A DNA stretch of 64,000 nt, taken from NCBI RefSeq assembly GCF_039831995.1, contig NZ_JBDOIO010000003.1, positions 868,001-932,000 of the forward strand, in the 5' to 3' direction. The notes under the pieces are model-generated. The model did no database searches, was not told the origin of the DNA, and saw nothing but the letters and a program-made list of their open reading frames with translations. Shown in pieces: positions 9,381 to 18,622 of the stretch. The first letter of the stretch is position 1. Every line of letters begins with the position of its first letter. Source of the DNA: Paenibacillus pabuli (GTDB lineage Bacteria > Bacillota > Bacilli > Paenibacillales > Paenibacillaceae). The translations under genes were made by a program, and so were the position numbers.

Positions 9381-9416
9381 AAAAACCGCACGCCCGATAA
9401 GGGGCGTACGGTTTTT
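9381..9416 (-). terminator. Intrinsic terminator after pucR, bidirectional
   Basis: An inverted repeat AAAAACCGcACGCCC / GGGCGTaCGGTTTTT with a 6-base loop and T-runs on both strands. It ends the leftward pucR transcript and separates it from the puc operon. Confidence 0.85.
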
Positions 9417-9528
9417 TTCTAGATTTTTATTATTGTAATGATGCACAGAAGCCTGCACCAACCAATTTCTCTGCGTTATACCTTGTGTCTTTCTACTTGA
9501 AGCTGCTAGCTCTCTGTTTAATGAATAT

Positions 9529-11136
9529 TCATGGTCTTGCCGGTCTTTTATCCCGGCCAAATTTGCGGAACGTAAATACCAGTTTTAACTTTAGCAAGTC
9601 ATTGGTTTTCTTGAAGTCCATCTGCAGCAGGCTTCCGATTTTCTCCATGCGGTAGGTAATGGTGTTCCGGTGAACAAACAGCTGCTTGGCAGCTTCGTTG
9701 ATCAGTCCATCATTCTCAATGAAGGATTCGAGCGTGTTCATCAATATCTGATTAGGGTCGCCATCTCTAGCAAGCAGGGGTTCCAGCACTTTATTGCAAT
9801 AATTCTCCATAATGCTGTCCGGGACATGCTGGAACACGTATGCAAACTCCAACATCTCAAACTGCAGTGCACGATCCTTCATGCCGAAGCGTTGTGCCAG
9901 CTGCCGAGTATCCAGGCATTCCTGGTAAGCTTCACGCAATGATTTGGGCTCATGTTTCATCTTGCTAATCCAGAATCTTGGCACAGATTCTCCTTTGGCT
10001 TCCTGGCCAGATAACACATCCGCGAAGCGACTGAGCAGAAAACCCGATAATTCCTCACCATAGTCGCGGCCTGTGGGGCACGTATATATGGACAGGATCC
10101 CATCTTCCATCTGAAAATGCTGCGACGCCGTAAATTGCATCAATGGGTTATATTGCAGTTCGCGATGAATTTGTTTGAGCAGTTTCCCCTCAGCGAAGAC
10201 CGAAGGTTCCAGCGTAATGAGCACACATTGATACGTTCCCTGGAACAGGTGAACGCCTTTGTTCTCACTGAGTCTGGTCAATTCCTCCACCGTCATTTTG
10301 TTATCGAGGTATTGGGTTAACAGTGTACGCATTTCATCCTGCACGGTCGGATTAATATGTTCGCGGTAGGTCATATCCATATAAAAAGCCAGTACGTCTG
10401 CGGCCTGCTGAAATAATTCTTCCTCTGCCCGAAGGGAGAGTGCCGAATCCGTAAACACGAGCAGGAACCCGTACTCTTCATCATTTTGTTTGATGGGAAC
10501 CCGATGACAACTGCCCTGATTCCATTTTACTCGGTGCATAACGGATTTCCATGGCCAGCCTTGTACCACTGCATCTCCCGCAATCCCTTCACTGCCATAG
10601 AGCACATGTCCTCGTGAGCCAATAACTGCAAGCGGGTAGTTCAATACGGTTGCAAGCTCGGCGAACACATTCCGATGCTGCTGCTGTTGTAATGCAAAAT
10701 GCATCAGCTTTTTCTGTTTCTGTACGACTTCATGAAGCAGTCGATGGCTCCGCTCGTGTTCTGCCTTGAACAGAGCATTCATCTGATCCGAAAAAGTGAA
10801 TTGAAACGGCAGTTCCAGCAGCGGCAAGCGTAAACGATCCGCTTCTTCAATAATTCCTTGGGGGATGGATTGCCAGAAACGCCCGAGTTTAATGCCAAGC
10901 CCTGCACATCCACGGTCATTCAGTCGGCGCATCAAGCGAAGTGCATCCGTCTCGTTGTCTTTCATGATAAAAGCGGTAGTGAATAGCAGCTCTCCGGATT
11001 TAATCCAATCCGCGATATCTGGAGCGTCCATGACGTTAACGGATTTCATCATCCGTGAAGTCCCTTCCCCACCAGCAACGAGTCTGGCCTCAGACAAAGG
11101 ATATACTTGTAAAGCCTCTTTCACCGTAAGCTGCAC
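9529..11136 (-). CDS. pucR: PucR-family transcriptional regulator of purine catabolism
   Basis: A 535-residue regulator: a PucR N-terminal domain (about 1-125, ADWIKSGELLFTTAF, GCAGLGIKLGRF), a middle GGDEF-like ligand domain (about 290-410) and a C-terminal helix-turn-helix (INEAAKQLFVHRNTITYRMEKI). In B. subtilis PucR senses purine-degradation intermediates and activates the puc genes. GTG codons occur at 11142 and 11136; only the second has proper spacing (seven bases) from GGGAGG, so it is chosen. It is monocistronic and ends in the terminator at 9381-9416. Confidence 0.9.
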   Translation of the reverse strand: MQLTVKEALQVYPLSEARLVAGGEGTSRMMKSVNVMDAPDIADWIKSGELLFTTAFIMKDNETDALRLMRRLNDRGCAGLGIKLGRFWQSIPQGIIEEADRLRLPLLELPFQFTFSDQMNALFKAEHERSHRLLHEVVQKQKKLMHFALQQQQHRNVFAELATVLNYPLAVIGSRGHVLYGSEGIAGDAVVQGWPWKSVMHRVKWNQGSCHRVPIKQNDEEYGFLLVFTDSALSLRAEEELFQQAADVLAFYMDMTYREHINPTVQDEMRTLLTQYLDNKMTVEELTRLSENKGVHLFQGTYQCVLITLEPSVFAEGKLLKQIHRELQYNPLMQFTASQHFQMEDGILSIYTCPTGRDYGEELSGFLLSRFADVLSGQEAKGESVPRFWISKMKHEPKSLREAYQECLDTRQLAQRFGMKDRALQFEMLEFAYVFQHVPDSIMENYCNKVLEPLLARDGDPNQILMNTLESFIENDGLINEAAKQLFVHRNTITYRMEKIGSLLQMDFKKTNDLLKLKLVFTFRKFGRDKRPARP

Positions 11137-11301
11137 GGACACAACCTCCCACGTATATAACCTGATGAGTTATATTTTTCTCTGAATATGGAAATAAGTA
11201 ACTCAAATCCTCTAACCTACACACACTTTATTTATTAAAACCACTACATTTGTTAAGTATTATAACATCATTTTCAGATTCAAAGCTTACATGGTAAAAA
11301 T

Positions 11302-11352
11302 AAAACCAATGACAACATTGCAGCCTAGGCTTTGCAATTTATCATTGGTTTT
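11302..11352 (-). terminator. Extended hairpin between pucR and the hybrid kinase
   Basis: A nested inverted repeat: outer arms AAAACCAATGA and TCATTGGTTTT, inner arms ATTGCA/TGCAAT and a central GCCTAGGC palindrome. On the minus strand it is followed by TTTTATTTTTA, so it can end the kinase transcript. Its outer arms also resemble the PucR box as I recall it (WWWCNTTGGTTAA), and it lies about 170 bp upstream of pucR, so an operator role is possible. Confidence 0.6.
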
Positions 11353-11393
11353 CTAAATTTGTATGAAATGATTAATTTACGATAAATAAGTTC

Positions 11394-14132
11394 TTAAATC
11401 TCTAGCGTCTCCGGACTTAGCCATAATTTCATTCGGGATAATACCTCTTTGATATTCAGCGGTTTGCTAATATAGTCCGACGCTCCTGCTGCGATACATT
11501 TATCGCGATCTTCTTTCATGGCTTTAGCCGTTAAGGCGATGATCGGCATTCGGGTGAGATTCAATCGTTCCCGAATCTGACGTGTCGTATCGTAACCATC
11601 CAATTCCGGCATCATGATATCCATCAAAATGATATCGGGACTGGCTTCTCCGCGTTCCAGCATCTCCAGACATTCATACCCGTTCTGCGCGGTAATGACA
11701 TGCATGCCATACTGTTCGAGTGCATTGGCAAGTGCATATACGTTGCGAATATCATCATCTACGACAAAAACCTGGCGCCCGCTCAATAGCGATTCTTCCA
11801 AAGGAGTCAGCAAAATCTCATCCTTGGATGTATTTGATACAGGGTCTACCACTGGAATCGTTGTAGCTACCTCATTCATAAACAGTCGTGAATGGCTCTT
11901 TGTCTCAGGCTCCTCTGGTCTCAATGGCAAGAAAAGGGTGAATACACTGCCTTGCCCTTCGCGGCTGGTCGCCGATATGGAGCCCCCAAGTAAAGTCGCA
12001 AGCGATTGAGAAATGGACAAACCGAGCCCGGTCCCACCGTATTTTCTTGCCGTAGCACCATCCGCTTGTTTAAATGCATCAAAGATCTGCAGCAACTTAT
12101 CATCAGCAATGCCGATCCCCGTATCACTGACCGAAAAAGCAATAACATCCGTTTCCGGGCCACCAGCCTCCGGGCTTGCCAGATTCATTCGGGAGATGGT
12201 CAGGGCAACTTCGCCCTCGTGAGTAAACTTGAATGCGTTCGAGAGCAGGTTTCTTAAAATCTGATGCAAGCGCATCTCATCCGTGACAATGGTCTCTGGC
12301 AAATTGCTTTGCATCTGAATTCGGAAGTCGATTCCTTTCTGCTCAGCGGTTTTTAAGAAATACTGATTCATCGTTTCCGGCAGCACGCCTAGATAAACGT
12401 CCCCAAGATCAATGTCCATCTCCCCTGCTTCCACTTTGGATAGATCCAGAATGTCATTGATCAGATTAAGCAGATCTTTGCCCGAAGTATGAATGACAGA
12501 TGCGTAATTTTGCTCTTCACTACTCAAGTGCTGATGTTTGTTTTCAGCCAAAATCTCGGACAGGATGAGCATACTATTCAGCGGAGTGCGCAGCTCATGC
12601 GACATGTTAGCCAAAAATTCGGATTTGTACCCCGAGCTAGTTCGCAGTTCGTCTGCCACTTTGGCAAGCTCGCTGGCTGACGTCTCAGCTGCATTTTTTT
12701 GTACCTCCAGACGCTCGTTCAACATGTGCAGCTCTTCAGTTTGCATTTGCATTTCTTCCGTCTGGGACATCATCTCCTCGGTCTGTACCTGAAGCTTCTC
12801 CGATTGAGCCTGAAGTTCCTCGTTCAGAACCTGGGATTCATCGTATAACTGCTGAAGTTCCATGCGAGTCGCCGTGGAGTGGAGAGATACGCTGAATATT
12901 TCAATTAATTCACTTAGCTGTTCGAGTTCTTTCTCCAGCAATGGCTTTAATGAAGCCAACTCCACGACCGCGATCGTTCGACCTTCGAAGATAACGGGCA
13001 CGACAGTAAGAGATGTCGCAGAAGTATGGCCCAATCCCGAAGAGATTCGGATATAGTTCTGTGGCAGATCGTTCATGCGCAGTATCCGTTTCTCCAGCGC
13101 ACTTTGACCCACGAGCCCTTCGCCCGGTGCGAGTGACACTTTGCCAAGCGAGCGCTCTTTATCCCCGTCTGCCGCATAAGCAGCTACACGCAGCAGCCGA
13201 TTATCTTTCCAATAGTACAGTACACTGTAGGGAACCTCCAGCAGAGCGGCAAGCTCGTTCAGGAACAGGCGTGACAATCCCTCCAGATTATTCGGATTCT
13301 GCAAAAGTGTAGCGACACTCGTAATCTGGTCCTTCACCCGATTCTGTTCCTGCACCTTGTCGAGCAGCATGTTGGTCTCCCGCCCAAGGTCACCTACTTC
13401 ATCCTCCGTCCGCACATGAATCCGTTCTGTCAGGTTGCCGCCTTTGATTATATCGCTAATGGTTTGTCTTACCTCACGCAGCGTTTTGACAATATTACCA
13501 GACACCATGATTGCTGCTCCGATTGAAAATGCGGCAATAGCGGCCCATAATGTGTACATGATAGTGAGCAGAGTGGAGCTACGTTCTGCAAGACTGCTTA
13601 CTCGCGCTTCGGTCAAAGCAGCCTCTGTACTACGAAAGCTTGTAAGTTGGGCACGAAGTAAATCGATTTCGTTTTTACCGGGATCGGATTGGAAAAATGC
13701 AACCACTTGCTCCTGATCACCTTGTTTTTTCAATTCAATGGAAGGTTCTCCTGCAATCTCGATCCAGCGTACAATATGCGTTTTTATCGTCTGCAAACTC
13801 TGTTGCTGGGAGGGATTATCACTGATGAGCCCGTACAATTGGTCATAATTCGAATTCCACTCCGATAGTGCTTGATTGTAAGGCTCCAGGTAGCTGTCTT
13901 TTCCTGTAAGCATGAATCCTCGCTGTCCGGTCTCCATATCAAGTACATCCTTCTCAATGGCGTTGGTCAGGTTATGCACTTCCAGGTCATGATGGCTTAT
14001 AAAATCGTTTTCTTTTTGTAATTCGTTAATCTGAGCCGATAAAACCAGCAAGGCAGCTCCGAATAACAGGACAACCACAAGATAGCCCAACAAAATTTTG
14101 GAGCGTATCGTAAACCTTCTCTTCTTCGACAA
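11394..14132 (-). CDS. CHASE3-HAMP-GAF hybrid sensor histidine kinase with receiver
   Basis: A 912-residue membrane hybrid kinase. In order: TM1 (about 13-32), CHASE3 sensor (35-185, DVLDMETGQRGFMLTGKD), TM2 (188-212), HAMP (213-265), GAF (285-415), a Gln/Glu-rich coiled coil (420-500, repeated TEEM/QTEE units), HisKA with phospho-acceptor His512 in SHELRTPLN, HATPase (GTGLGLSIS) and a C-terminal receiver with Asp838 in LMDIMMPELDGYD. The open frame starts 55 codons earlier, but that part is unlike a signal anchor; the TTG at 14132 with GGAGG ten bases upstream gives a normal N-terminus. No partner regulator is adjacent, so the signal and output are unknown. Confidence 0.85.
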   Translation of the reverse strand: MSKKRRFTIRSKILLGYLVVVLLFGAALLVLSAQINELQKENDFISHHDLEVHNLTNAIEKDVLDMETGQRGFMLTGKDSYLEPYNQALSEWNSNYDQLYGLISDNPSQQQSLQTIKTHIVRWIEIAGEPSIELKKQGDQEQVVAFFQSDPGKNEIDLLRAQLTSFRSTEAALTEARVSSLAERSSTLLTIMYTLWAAIAAFSIGAAIMVSGNIVKTLREVRQTISDIIKGGNLTERIHVRTEDEVGDLGRETNMLLDKVQEQNRVKDQITSVATLLQNPNNLEGLSRLFLNELAALLEVPYSVLYYWKDNRLLRVAAYAADGDKERSLGKVSLAPGEGLVGQSALEKRILRMNDLPQNYIRISSGLGHTSATSLTVVPVIFEGRTIAVVELASLKPLLEKELEQLSELIEIFSVSLHSTATRMELQQLYDESQVLNEELQAQSEKLQVQTEEMMSQTEEMQMQTEELHMLNERLEVQKNAAETSASELAKVADELRTSSGYKSEFLANMSHELRTPLNSMLILSEILAENKHQHLSSEEQNYASVIHTSGKDLLNLINDILDLSKVEAGEMDIDLGDVYLGVLPETMNQYFLKTAEQKGIDFRIQMQSNLPETIVTDEMRLHQILRNLLSNAFKFTHEGEVALTISRMNLASPEAGGPETDVIAFSVSDTGIGIADDKLLQIFDAFKQADGATARKYGGTGLGLSISQSLATLLGGSISATSREGQGSVFTLFLPLRPEEPETKSHSRLFMNEVATTIPVVDPVSNTSKDEILLTPLEESLLSGRQVFVVDDDIRNVYALANALEQYGMHVITAQNGYECLEMLERGEASPDIILMDIMMPELDGYDTTRQIRERLNLTRMPIIALTAKAMKEDRDKCIAAGASDYISKPLNIKEVLSRMKLWLSPETLEI

Positions 14133-14389
14133 CGCGGAAACCTCCAATAAAATCAACAATTCACCGCACAAAAATTTAGATCTGCATATGTAGTTTATAT
14201 GGATACATGAAGTCTGACAAGTATTATATCCATTCACCGCATATTTTGAATTGGCATATTTGAAAGCTGTCATTCTGGGGGTTATACGCAATTTCAATCT
14301 AATTCGGCCGGTCTGAATGTTCTGAAGTTGAAAGCTGTATCAAATTCAGATTACAGGCTGAAGGTTTAGTACACAATCTTATCTCAAAA

Positions 14390-14415
14390 AAACGACCTGC
14401 ATATGCAGGTCGTTT
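14390..14415 (-). terminator. Intrinsic terminator after fumarase
   Basis: A perfect palindromic stem AAACGACCTGCAT / ATGCAGGTCGTTT; on the minus strand the arm runs into a T-tract. It ends the fumC transcript. Confidence 0.85.
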
Positions 14416-14445
14416 CTGGCACTAGCGTTTTTAACTATAAAAAGC

Positions 14446-15834
14446 TTAAGCTTTTGGAGCAATCATCTTCGCTGGATCCACATACTGATCAAACTGCTCT
14501 TCGGTAAGCAGTCCTGTCTGCAGAGCAGCCTCTTTCAGCGACAATCCTTCCTTATGGGCCAGCTTCGCAATTTTGGCTGCATTCTCGTAACCGATGTGCG
14601 GATTAAGAGCAGTAACCAACATAAGCGAGTTGTTCAGGTTATGTTCAATTTGACCCAGATTAGGCTCAATCCCCACTGCACATTTATCATTAAAGGCAAT
14701 GATGGAGTCCGCAAGCAGTTGTACAGATTGCAGGAAATTATAAATAATGACCGGTTTGAATACATTTAGTTCAAAGTTACCCTGACTTGCTGCGAATCCG
14801 ATCGCCGCATCGTTCCCCATCACTTGTGTCACCACCATCGTCAGCGCTTCACTCTGGGTTGGATTCACTTTACCTGGCATGATGGAACTGCCCGGTTCGT
14901 TCTCTGGAATACGGATCTCTCCGAGACCACTGCGCGGACCACTTGCAAGCCAGCGAACGTCATTTGCAATCTTCATCAGATCAGCTGCAAGCGCTTTAAC
15001 AGCGCCATGAGCGTAAACGACCTCATCATGACTTGTCAGTGCATGAAATTTGTTCGGTGCCGATACAAAATCCTTACCTGTATGTTTGCCGATCTCCTTG
15101 GCTGTATAATCGCCAAAGTCAGGATGAGCATTGATTCCCGTTCCCACTGCCGTACCACCAATCGCCAGTTCCTTCATATACTGAACACTGTCGCGAATCA
15201 TGCGCTCACTCTTGTCCAGCATGGCTTCCCAGCCGCTGATTTCCTGTCCCAATGTAATTGGGGTAGCATCCTGCAGATGGGTACGTCCAATTTTGATAAT
15301 ATCCTTGAAGGCTTGGGACTTGTCTGCAAAGGTAGATTTGAGTACAGCAATCGCCGGCAAGAGCTGGTCTTCGACAGCAAGCACACCTGCAACGTGCAGA
15401 GCAGTCGGGAACGTATCATTCGAACTCTGAGACATGTTTACATCGTCATTCGGGTGCAAACGTTCTTCCTTGCCCTTCTGCTCAAGAAGCTGGTTACCCA
15501 AATTAGCGATGACTTCATTCACGTTCATATTGGATTGCGTGCCGCTTCCGGTCTGCCATACTACGAGCGGGAAATGATCGTCGATCCGTCCGGCGATGAT
15601 CTCGTCCGCTGCATAAGCAATCGCATCCGATTTGGCGGCAGACAGCTTGCCAAGTTTATGGTTGCTCGCTGCCGCACTCTTTTTCAAAATGGCAAGTGCA
15701 CGGATGACTTCCATCGGCATATGCTCGCGACCAATCGGGAAGTTTTCCTTGCTGCGCTGCGTCTGGGCCCCCCACAACCTGTCTGCTGGTACTTTCATCT
15801 CTCCGAGCGTATCTCTTTCAATGCGGTATTCCAC
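14446..15834 (-). CDS. fumC: Class II fumarate hydratase
   Basis: A 462-residue cytoplasmic fumarase of the TCA cycle that interconverts fumarate and malate. The superfamily signature [13 protein letters not shown] is present, as are the substrate-binding [14 protein letters not shown] and [16 protein letters not shown]. The open frame could begin at a TTG at 15852, but those codons are the ribosome binding site itself (GGAGGAGG); the GTG at 15834 eight bases later gives the standard start MEYRIERDT. It appears monocistronic. Confidence 0.95.
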   Translation of the reverse strand: MEYRIERDTLGEMKVPADRLWGAQTQRSKENFPIGREHMPMEVIRALAILKKSAAASNHKLGKLSAAKSDAIAYAADEIIAGRIDDHFPLVVWQTGSGTQSNMNVNEVIANLGNQLLEQKGKEERLHPNDDVNMSQSSNDTFPTALHVAGVLAVEDQLLPAIAVLKSTFADKSQAFKDIIKIGRTHLQDATPITLGQEISGWEAMLDKSERMIRDSVQYMKELAIGGTAVGTGINAHPDFGDYTAKEIGKHTGKDFVSAPNKFHALTSHDEVVYAHGAVKALAADLMKIANDVRWLASGPRSGLGEIRIPENEPGSSIMPGKVNPTQSEALTMVVTQVMGNDAAIGFAASQGNFELNVFKPVIIYNFLQSVQLLADSIIAFNDKCAVGIEPNLGQIEHNLNNSLMLVTALNPHIGYENAAKIAKLAHKEGLSLKEAALQTGLLTEEQFDQYVDPAKMIAPKA

Positions 15835-15982
15835 TTGATTTTCCTCCTCCAAAAAGATGATTTAAGTCTCTCGAAAGTTTAGTTATCTCGTCATATTATA
15901 CATGATTGTCCTTCAGGTTTTCACCTTTTCGACAAAATTGTAAGCGCACCTCAAAACATGCATCGATTATGGATTCACGAGA

Positions 15983-16987
15983 TTACGAGTAGATTGGATA
16001 CAAACGACTGGCTTGTTCAAAGATCTCACCAGGCTCAAGTCCAATTAATCCGATTTCTTCGGCAGGTAGACCTTGCACATTCGGAGCATTAACCAGGTTC
16101 ATCTGGGGTTCAGGACAGAAGAATCCGCCTTCGGTGTTGTTGTTCCAGATCATCCAGTGTTTGTACGAAGCTCCAACATCATAAACGAACTTATCCCCTG
16201 TACGTTGGTTCGTGAGCTCCATGTAATTTCGACCATTCTGTGGTTCCGCTGTATAGTGATTATCCATGGATTCGAAGAATGGGCTGACACCCTCTGCCTT
16301 TAACTTCTCCTCATTCGGTGAAAGCGGTTGAAATTGGCCGGTAGGCAAAGAACGTTCGTTCAGTTCACGACGCTGACCAATAGTGATTTTGGTGGTGTAG
16401 TCCGATACATCACTGTCTGGTACAAAGGCGACATTAATGGCTGTATGGAACGCAAACAAATTCGGCATGCGCTCTTTGCCGTTATTGCGAACCTTCAGCT
16501 GCTGCTGGAGTCCGGTGCTGTCAAGAGAGTATCGAAGGGTTACCGTAAACGTGAAAGGCAAATATTGATGGAAAAGGTGTCCTTCTTTAATTTCTTGGCT
16601 GAGCAGGATATAACTCTCCAGTTCAGTCGTTCCGTATCCCTCTACCTTCCAATCCGCCTCGTGCAAAAATCCGTGCAAATGATTACCCGTAGCAGGTTCA
16701 TTTACAGGTAATTGATAGATCTCGCCATTCCAAGGAAAACGGCCATCCTCATACCGATTCGGTGGAGACAAAACGGGAATGCCATATACGGCCGGGGCAG
16801 CCTTGAACGCATCCATATTATTCAAATCCGGTTCACGAAGATAGCGATGACCGCGTTCAGTATCACGAAACGCAACCAGATTGGCACCCACGCTTGGAAT
16901 GATAGCCGCCTCAAATTGATTAAAGCGAAGCCATACCGCCGGAATTCCGCCAAATTGCTCCTCATACGCTGAATTCTGCTGTGTCAT
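15983..16987 (-). CDS. Aldose 1-epimerase-like protein
   Basis: A 334-residue protein of the galactose mutarotase-like beta-sandwich superfamily. It has an N-terminal strand pattern (AAIIPSVGANLVAFRD), the substrate region VLSPPNRYEDGRFPWNGEIY, the catalytic-type histidine motif NHLHGFLH and a C-terminal EPQMNLVNAPN with the expected acidic region. The ATG at 16987 has GGAGGT ten bases upstream and is preferred over one seven codons earlier. The exact sugar is not evident, and the neighbours (fumC, MBL hydrolase) give no pathway clue. Confidence 0.8.
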   Translation of the reverse strand: MTQQNSAYEEQFGGIPAVWLRFNQFEAAIIPSVGANLVAFRDTERGHRYLREPDLNNMDAFKAAPAVYGIPVLSPPNRYEDGRFPWNGEIYQLPVNEPATGNHLHGFLHEADWKVEGYGTTELESYILLSQEIKEGHLFHQYLPFTFTVTLRYSLDSTGLQQQLKVRNNGKERMPNLFAFHTAINVAFVPDSDVSDYTTKITIGQRRELNERSLPTGQFQPLSPNEEKLKAEGVSPFFESMDNHYTAEPQNGRNYMELTNQRTGDKFVYDVGASYKHWMIWNNNTEGGFFCPEPQMNLVNAPNVQGLPAEEIGLIGLEPGEIFEQASRLYPIYS

Positions 16988-17102
16988 TGTTATATGTACC
17001 TCCTGCATACTAGGGTTATATTATACGGCTCGAATATATCATGACTGGGCACAAAATACCAATCTGTGATATAGAACATTCTCATCATCTGACGACAAAA
17101 AA

Positions 17103-17127
17103 GACAGCTGCGCTGCCCGCGGCTGTC
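17103..17127 (-). terminator. Terminator after the MBL hydrolase gene
   Basis: The stem GACAGCcGCG / CGCaGCTGTC on the minus strand is followed by six T residues; it lies 25 bp past the stop of the hydrolase gene. Confidence 0.75.
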
Positions 17128-17151
17128 CTCTGTATGACAATTCCATTTCGT

Positions 17152-17961
17152 TTAATCGACATATTTGCCGTGATCCGGCACAGCATCCTGTTCAAAATCC
17201 AGATCAAGCTGCTCAAGCGAATCACGCAAAAAATCACCTGTCAGTGAATGCCCATGCCCCGTGACCACTACTCGTGGCTCCAAGTTCCTGATCACATGAA
17301 CGGATCGATGTGCCTCGTCCCAGTCTGTCGTAAAGTATGCAGGCGGGCCATGCATCTGTTCATCCTGCAGCAGCACACTCCATAGCGATTCCTGTTTAAC
17401 CGAAATGATGGCATCACCTGCAATCAGAAAACGGTCCTCCTCGCGAATGAGCGACACATGACCCGGTGTATGCCCTGGAGTGTGGATCCATTGCCAGCCA
17501 GGCATTCCAGGTACCGTATGATCTCCCGGCAGGCTAAAAATCCGATCATCCAGGTTGATTGCTTCATTGGGATAGGCAAAAGACAATCTCGCCATCAGCC
17601 CGCCACCTACGGAGGGATCAGCTGGTGGATAATCTTTTAAGCCTGTTAAATAAGGCAATTCTAGTGAATGAGCGAAGACAGGCACACCCCAGAACTGTTC
17701 AAGCTCAATCACAGTACCCACATGGTCGAAATGACCGTGTGTCAATATGATGGCGGACGGCGGTCCCTGAAACCGTTCTGCTGCGATCCGCACGATATGA
17801 TCCGTAAATCCCGCCATACCGGTATCCACTAGAATCCAGTTCCTGCTTCCCGGTTCACCGATGAATACTACATTAACAAATAATGTACGCAGACTGAGGA
17901 TATCGTGCGCGACTTCTTCAAGCCCCGTCATTCCTGCTGTGATCAGATTGTCAGATGTCAT
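17152..17961 (-). CDS. Metallo-beta-lactamase-fold hydrolase
   Basis: A 269-residue cytoplasmic MBL-fold protein. The metal motif THGHFDHVG lies near residue 95, the third histidine in HTPGHTPGHVSL near 165, the bridging aspartate in FLIAGDAI and the last histidine in VVTGHGHSL. This pattern fits glyoxalase-II-like thioesterases and lactonases; no narrower call is possible. GGGAGG precedes the ATG. It has its own terminator, so it is probably a single-gene unit. Confidence 0.85.
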   Translation of the reverse strand: MTSDNLITAGMTGLEEVAHDILSLRTLFVNVVFIGEPGSRNWILVDTGMAGFTDHIVRIAAERFQGPPSAIILTHGHFDHVGTVIELEQFWGVPVFAHSLELPYLTGLKDYPPADPSVGGGLMARLSFAYPNEAINLDDRIFSLPGDHTVPGMPGWQWIHTPGHTPGHVSLIREEDRFLIAGDAIISVKQESLWSVLLQDEQMHGPPAYFTTDWDEAHRSVHVIRNLEPRVVVTGHGHSLTGDFLRDSLEQLDLDFEQDAVPDHGKYVD

Positions 17962-18053
17962 CCACGGTTACCTCCCATTCAGGCGATTGTCCCTCTGTTT
18001 GCCATCCATAGACTGCCCCTTTTTGGCATATCTATTCCCTCATCTCATAAAAA

Positions 18054-18089
18054 TAGACGATGCATACCCGTTTGGGCACACACCGTCTA
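18054..18089 (-). terminator. Terminator after the small acidic protein gene
   Basis: Read on the minus strand, TAGACGgTGTGTGCCC pairs with GGGTATGCATCGTCTA around an AAAC loop and is followed by TTTTT. Confidence 0.75.
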
Positions 18090-18135
18090 GTATAGTCTGT
18101 TTATTCACATAATAGAACAACTACCTCTGTTCTGA

Positions 18136-18408
18136 TTATGCAGGGAAGGCATCCAAAGCCGCGTCAAGCAGCTTGTCGTATACATCATCGTCGTTTTCGA
18201 GCAGCTCGTCCATCCGAAGAAGTTCTTCTTCATCACCGGATTGCTCCGTGAAATGGAGGCTGTAATCCCAGTCTTTTCCGTTTTTGCTCATGAACGTTAC
18301 CTCATAAATGGACTTTTCCCCTTCTGCACGAAAAACGGTTGTTCCAATATAGGATTTCTCGTCTTCCCGACGCATCTCGGCACGAATAATTTCGATATTC
18401 ACCAACAT
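18136..18408 (-). CDS. Conserved small acidic protein of unknown function
   Basis: A 90-residue cytoplasmic protein with no recognised domain. The first 55 residues alternate charged and hydrophobic positions as in a small beta sheet (IEIIRAEMRRED, IYEVTFMSKNG, WDYSLHF); the C-terminal third is very acidic (SGDEEELLRMDELLENDDDVYDKLLD). AGGAG precedes a cluster of possible starts (ATG 18408, TTG 18405, GTG 18402), so the exact start is uncertain. It has its own terminator and lies divergently from the M29 peptidase genes. Confidence 0.7.
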   Translation of the reverse strand: MLVNIEIIRAEMRREDEKSYIGTTVFRAEGEKSIYEVTFMSKNGKDWDYSLHFTEQSGDEEELLRMDELLENDDDVYDKLLDAALDAFPA

Positions 18409-18622
18409 ACACTCCTTTAATCTCTCATCTGTAACAGGTCTACAACAATTATGGTAAACCTAGTTTGGTAATTATTATTGGTTAATTGTACAATATATAA
18501 CGTAGCAACGTATACCATATTCAAATGAAGGCCCTCGGGAGTATCCTTACATACATGAAATGAGGGCTTCGTGTTCCAGTGAACGAGCTACGAAAACCTT
18601 ATATACAGGAGGAGAATATAGC

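Noticed and set aside
9336..9560. 74-codon frame across the pucR terminator
   Set aside because: It runs through a strong terminator hairpin, has no ribosome binding site and overlaps the end of pucR.
14824..15882. Long open frame of 352 codons on the plus strand opposite fumC
   Set aside because: It is a shadow of fumC codon bias; composition is Cys/His/Arg-rich and there is no ribosome binding site or family match.
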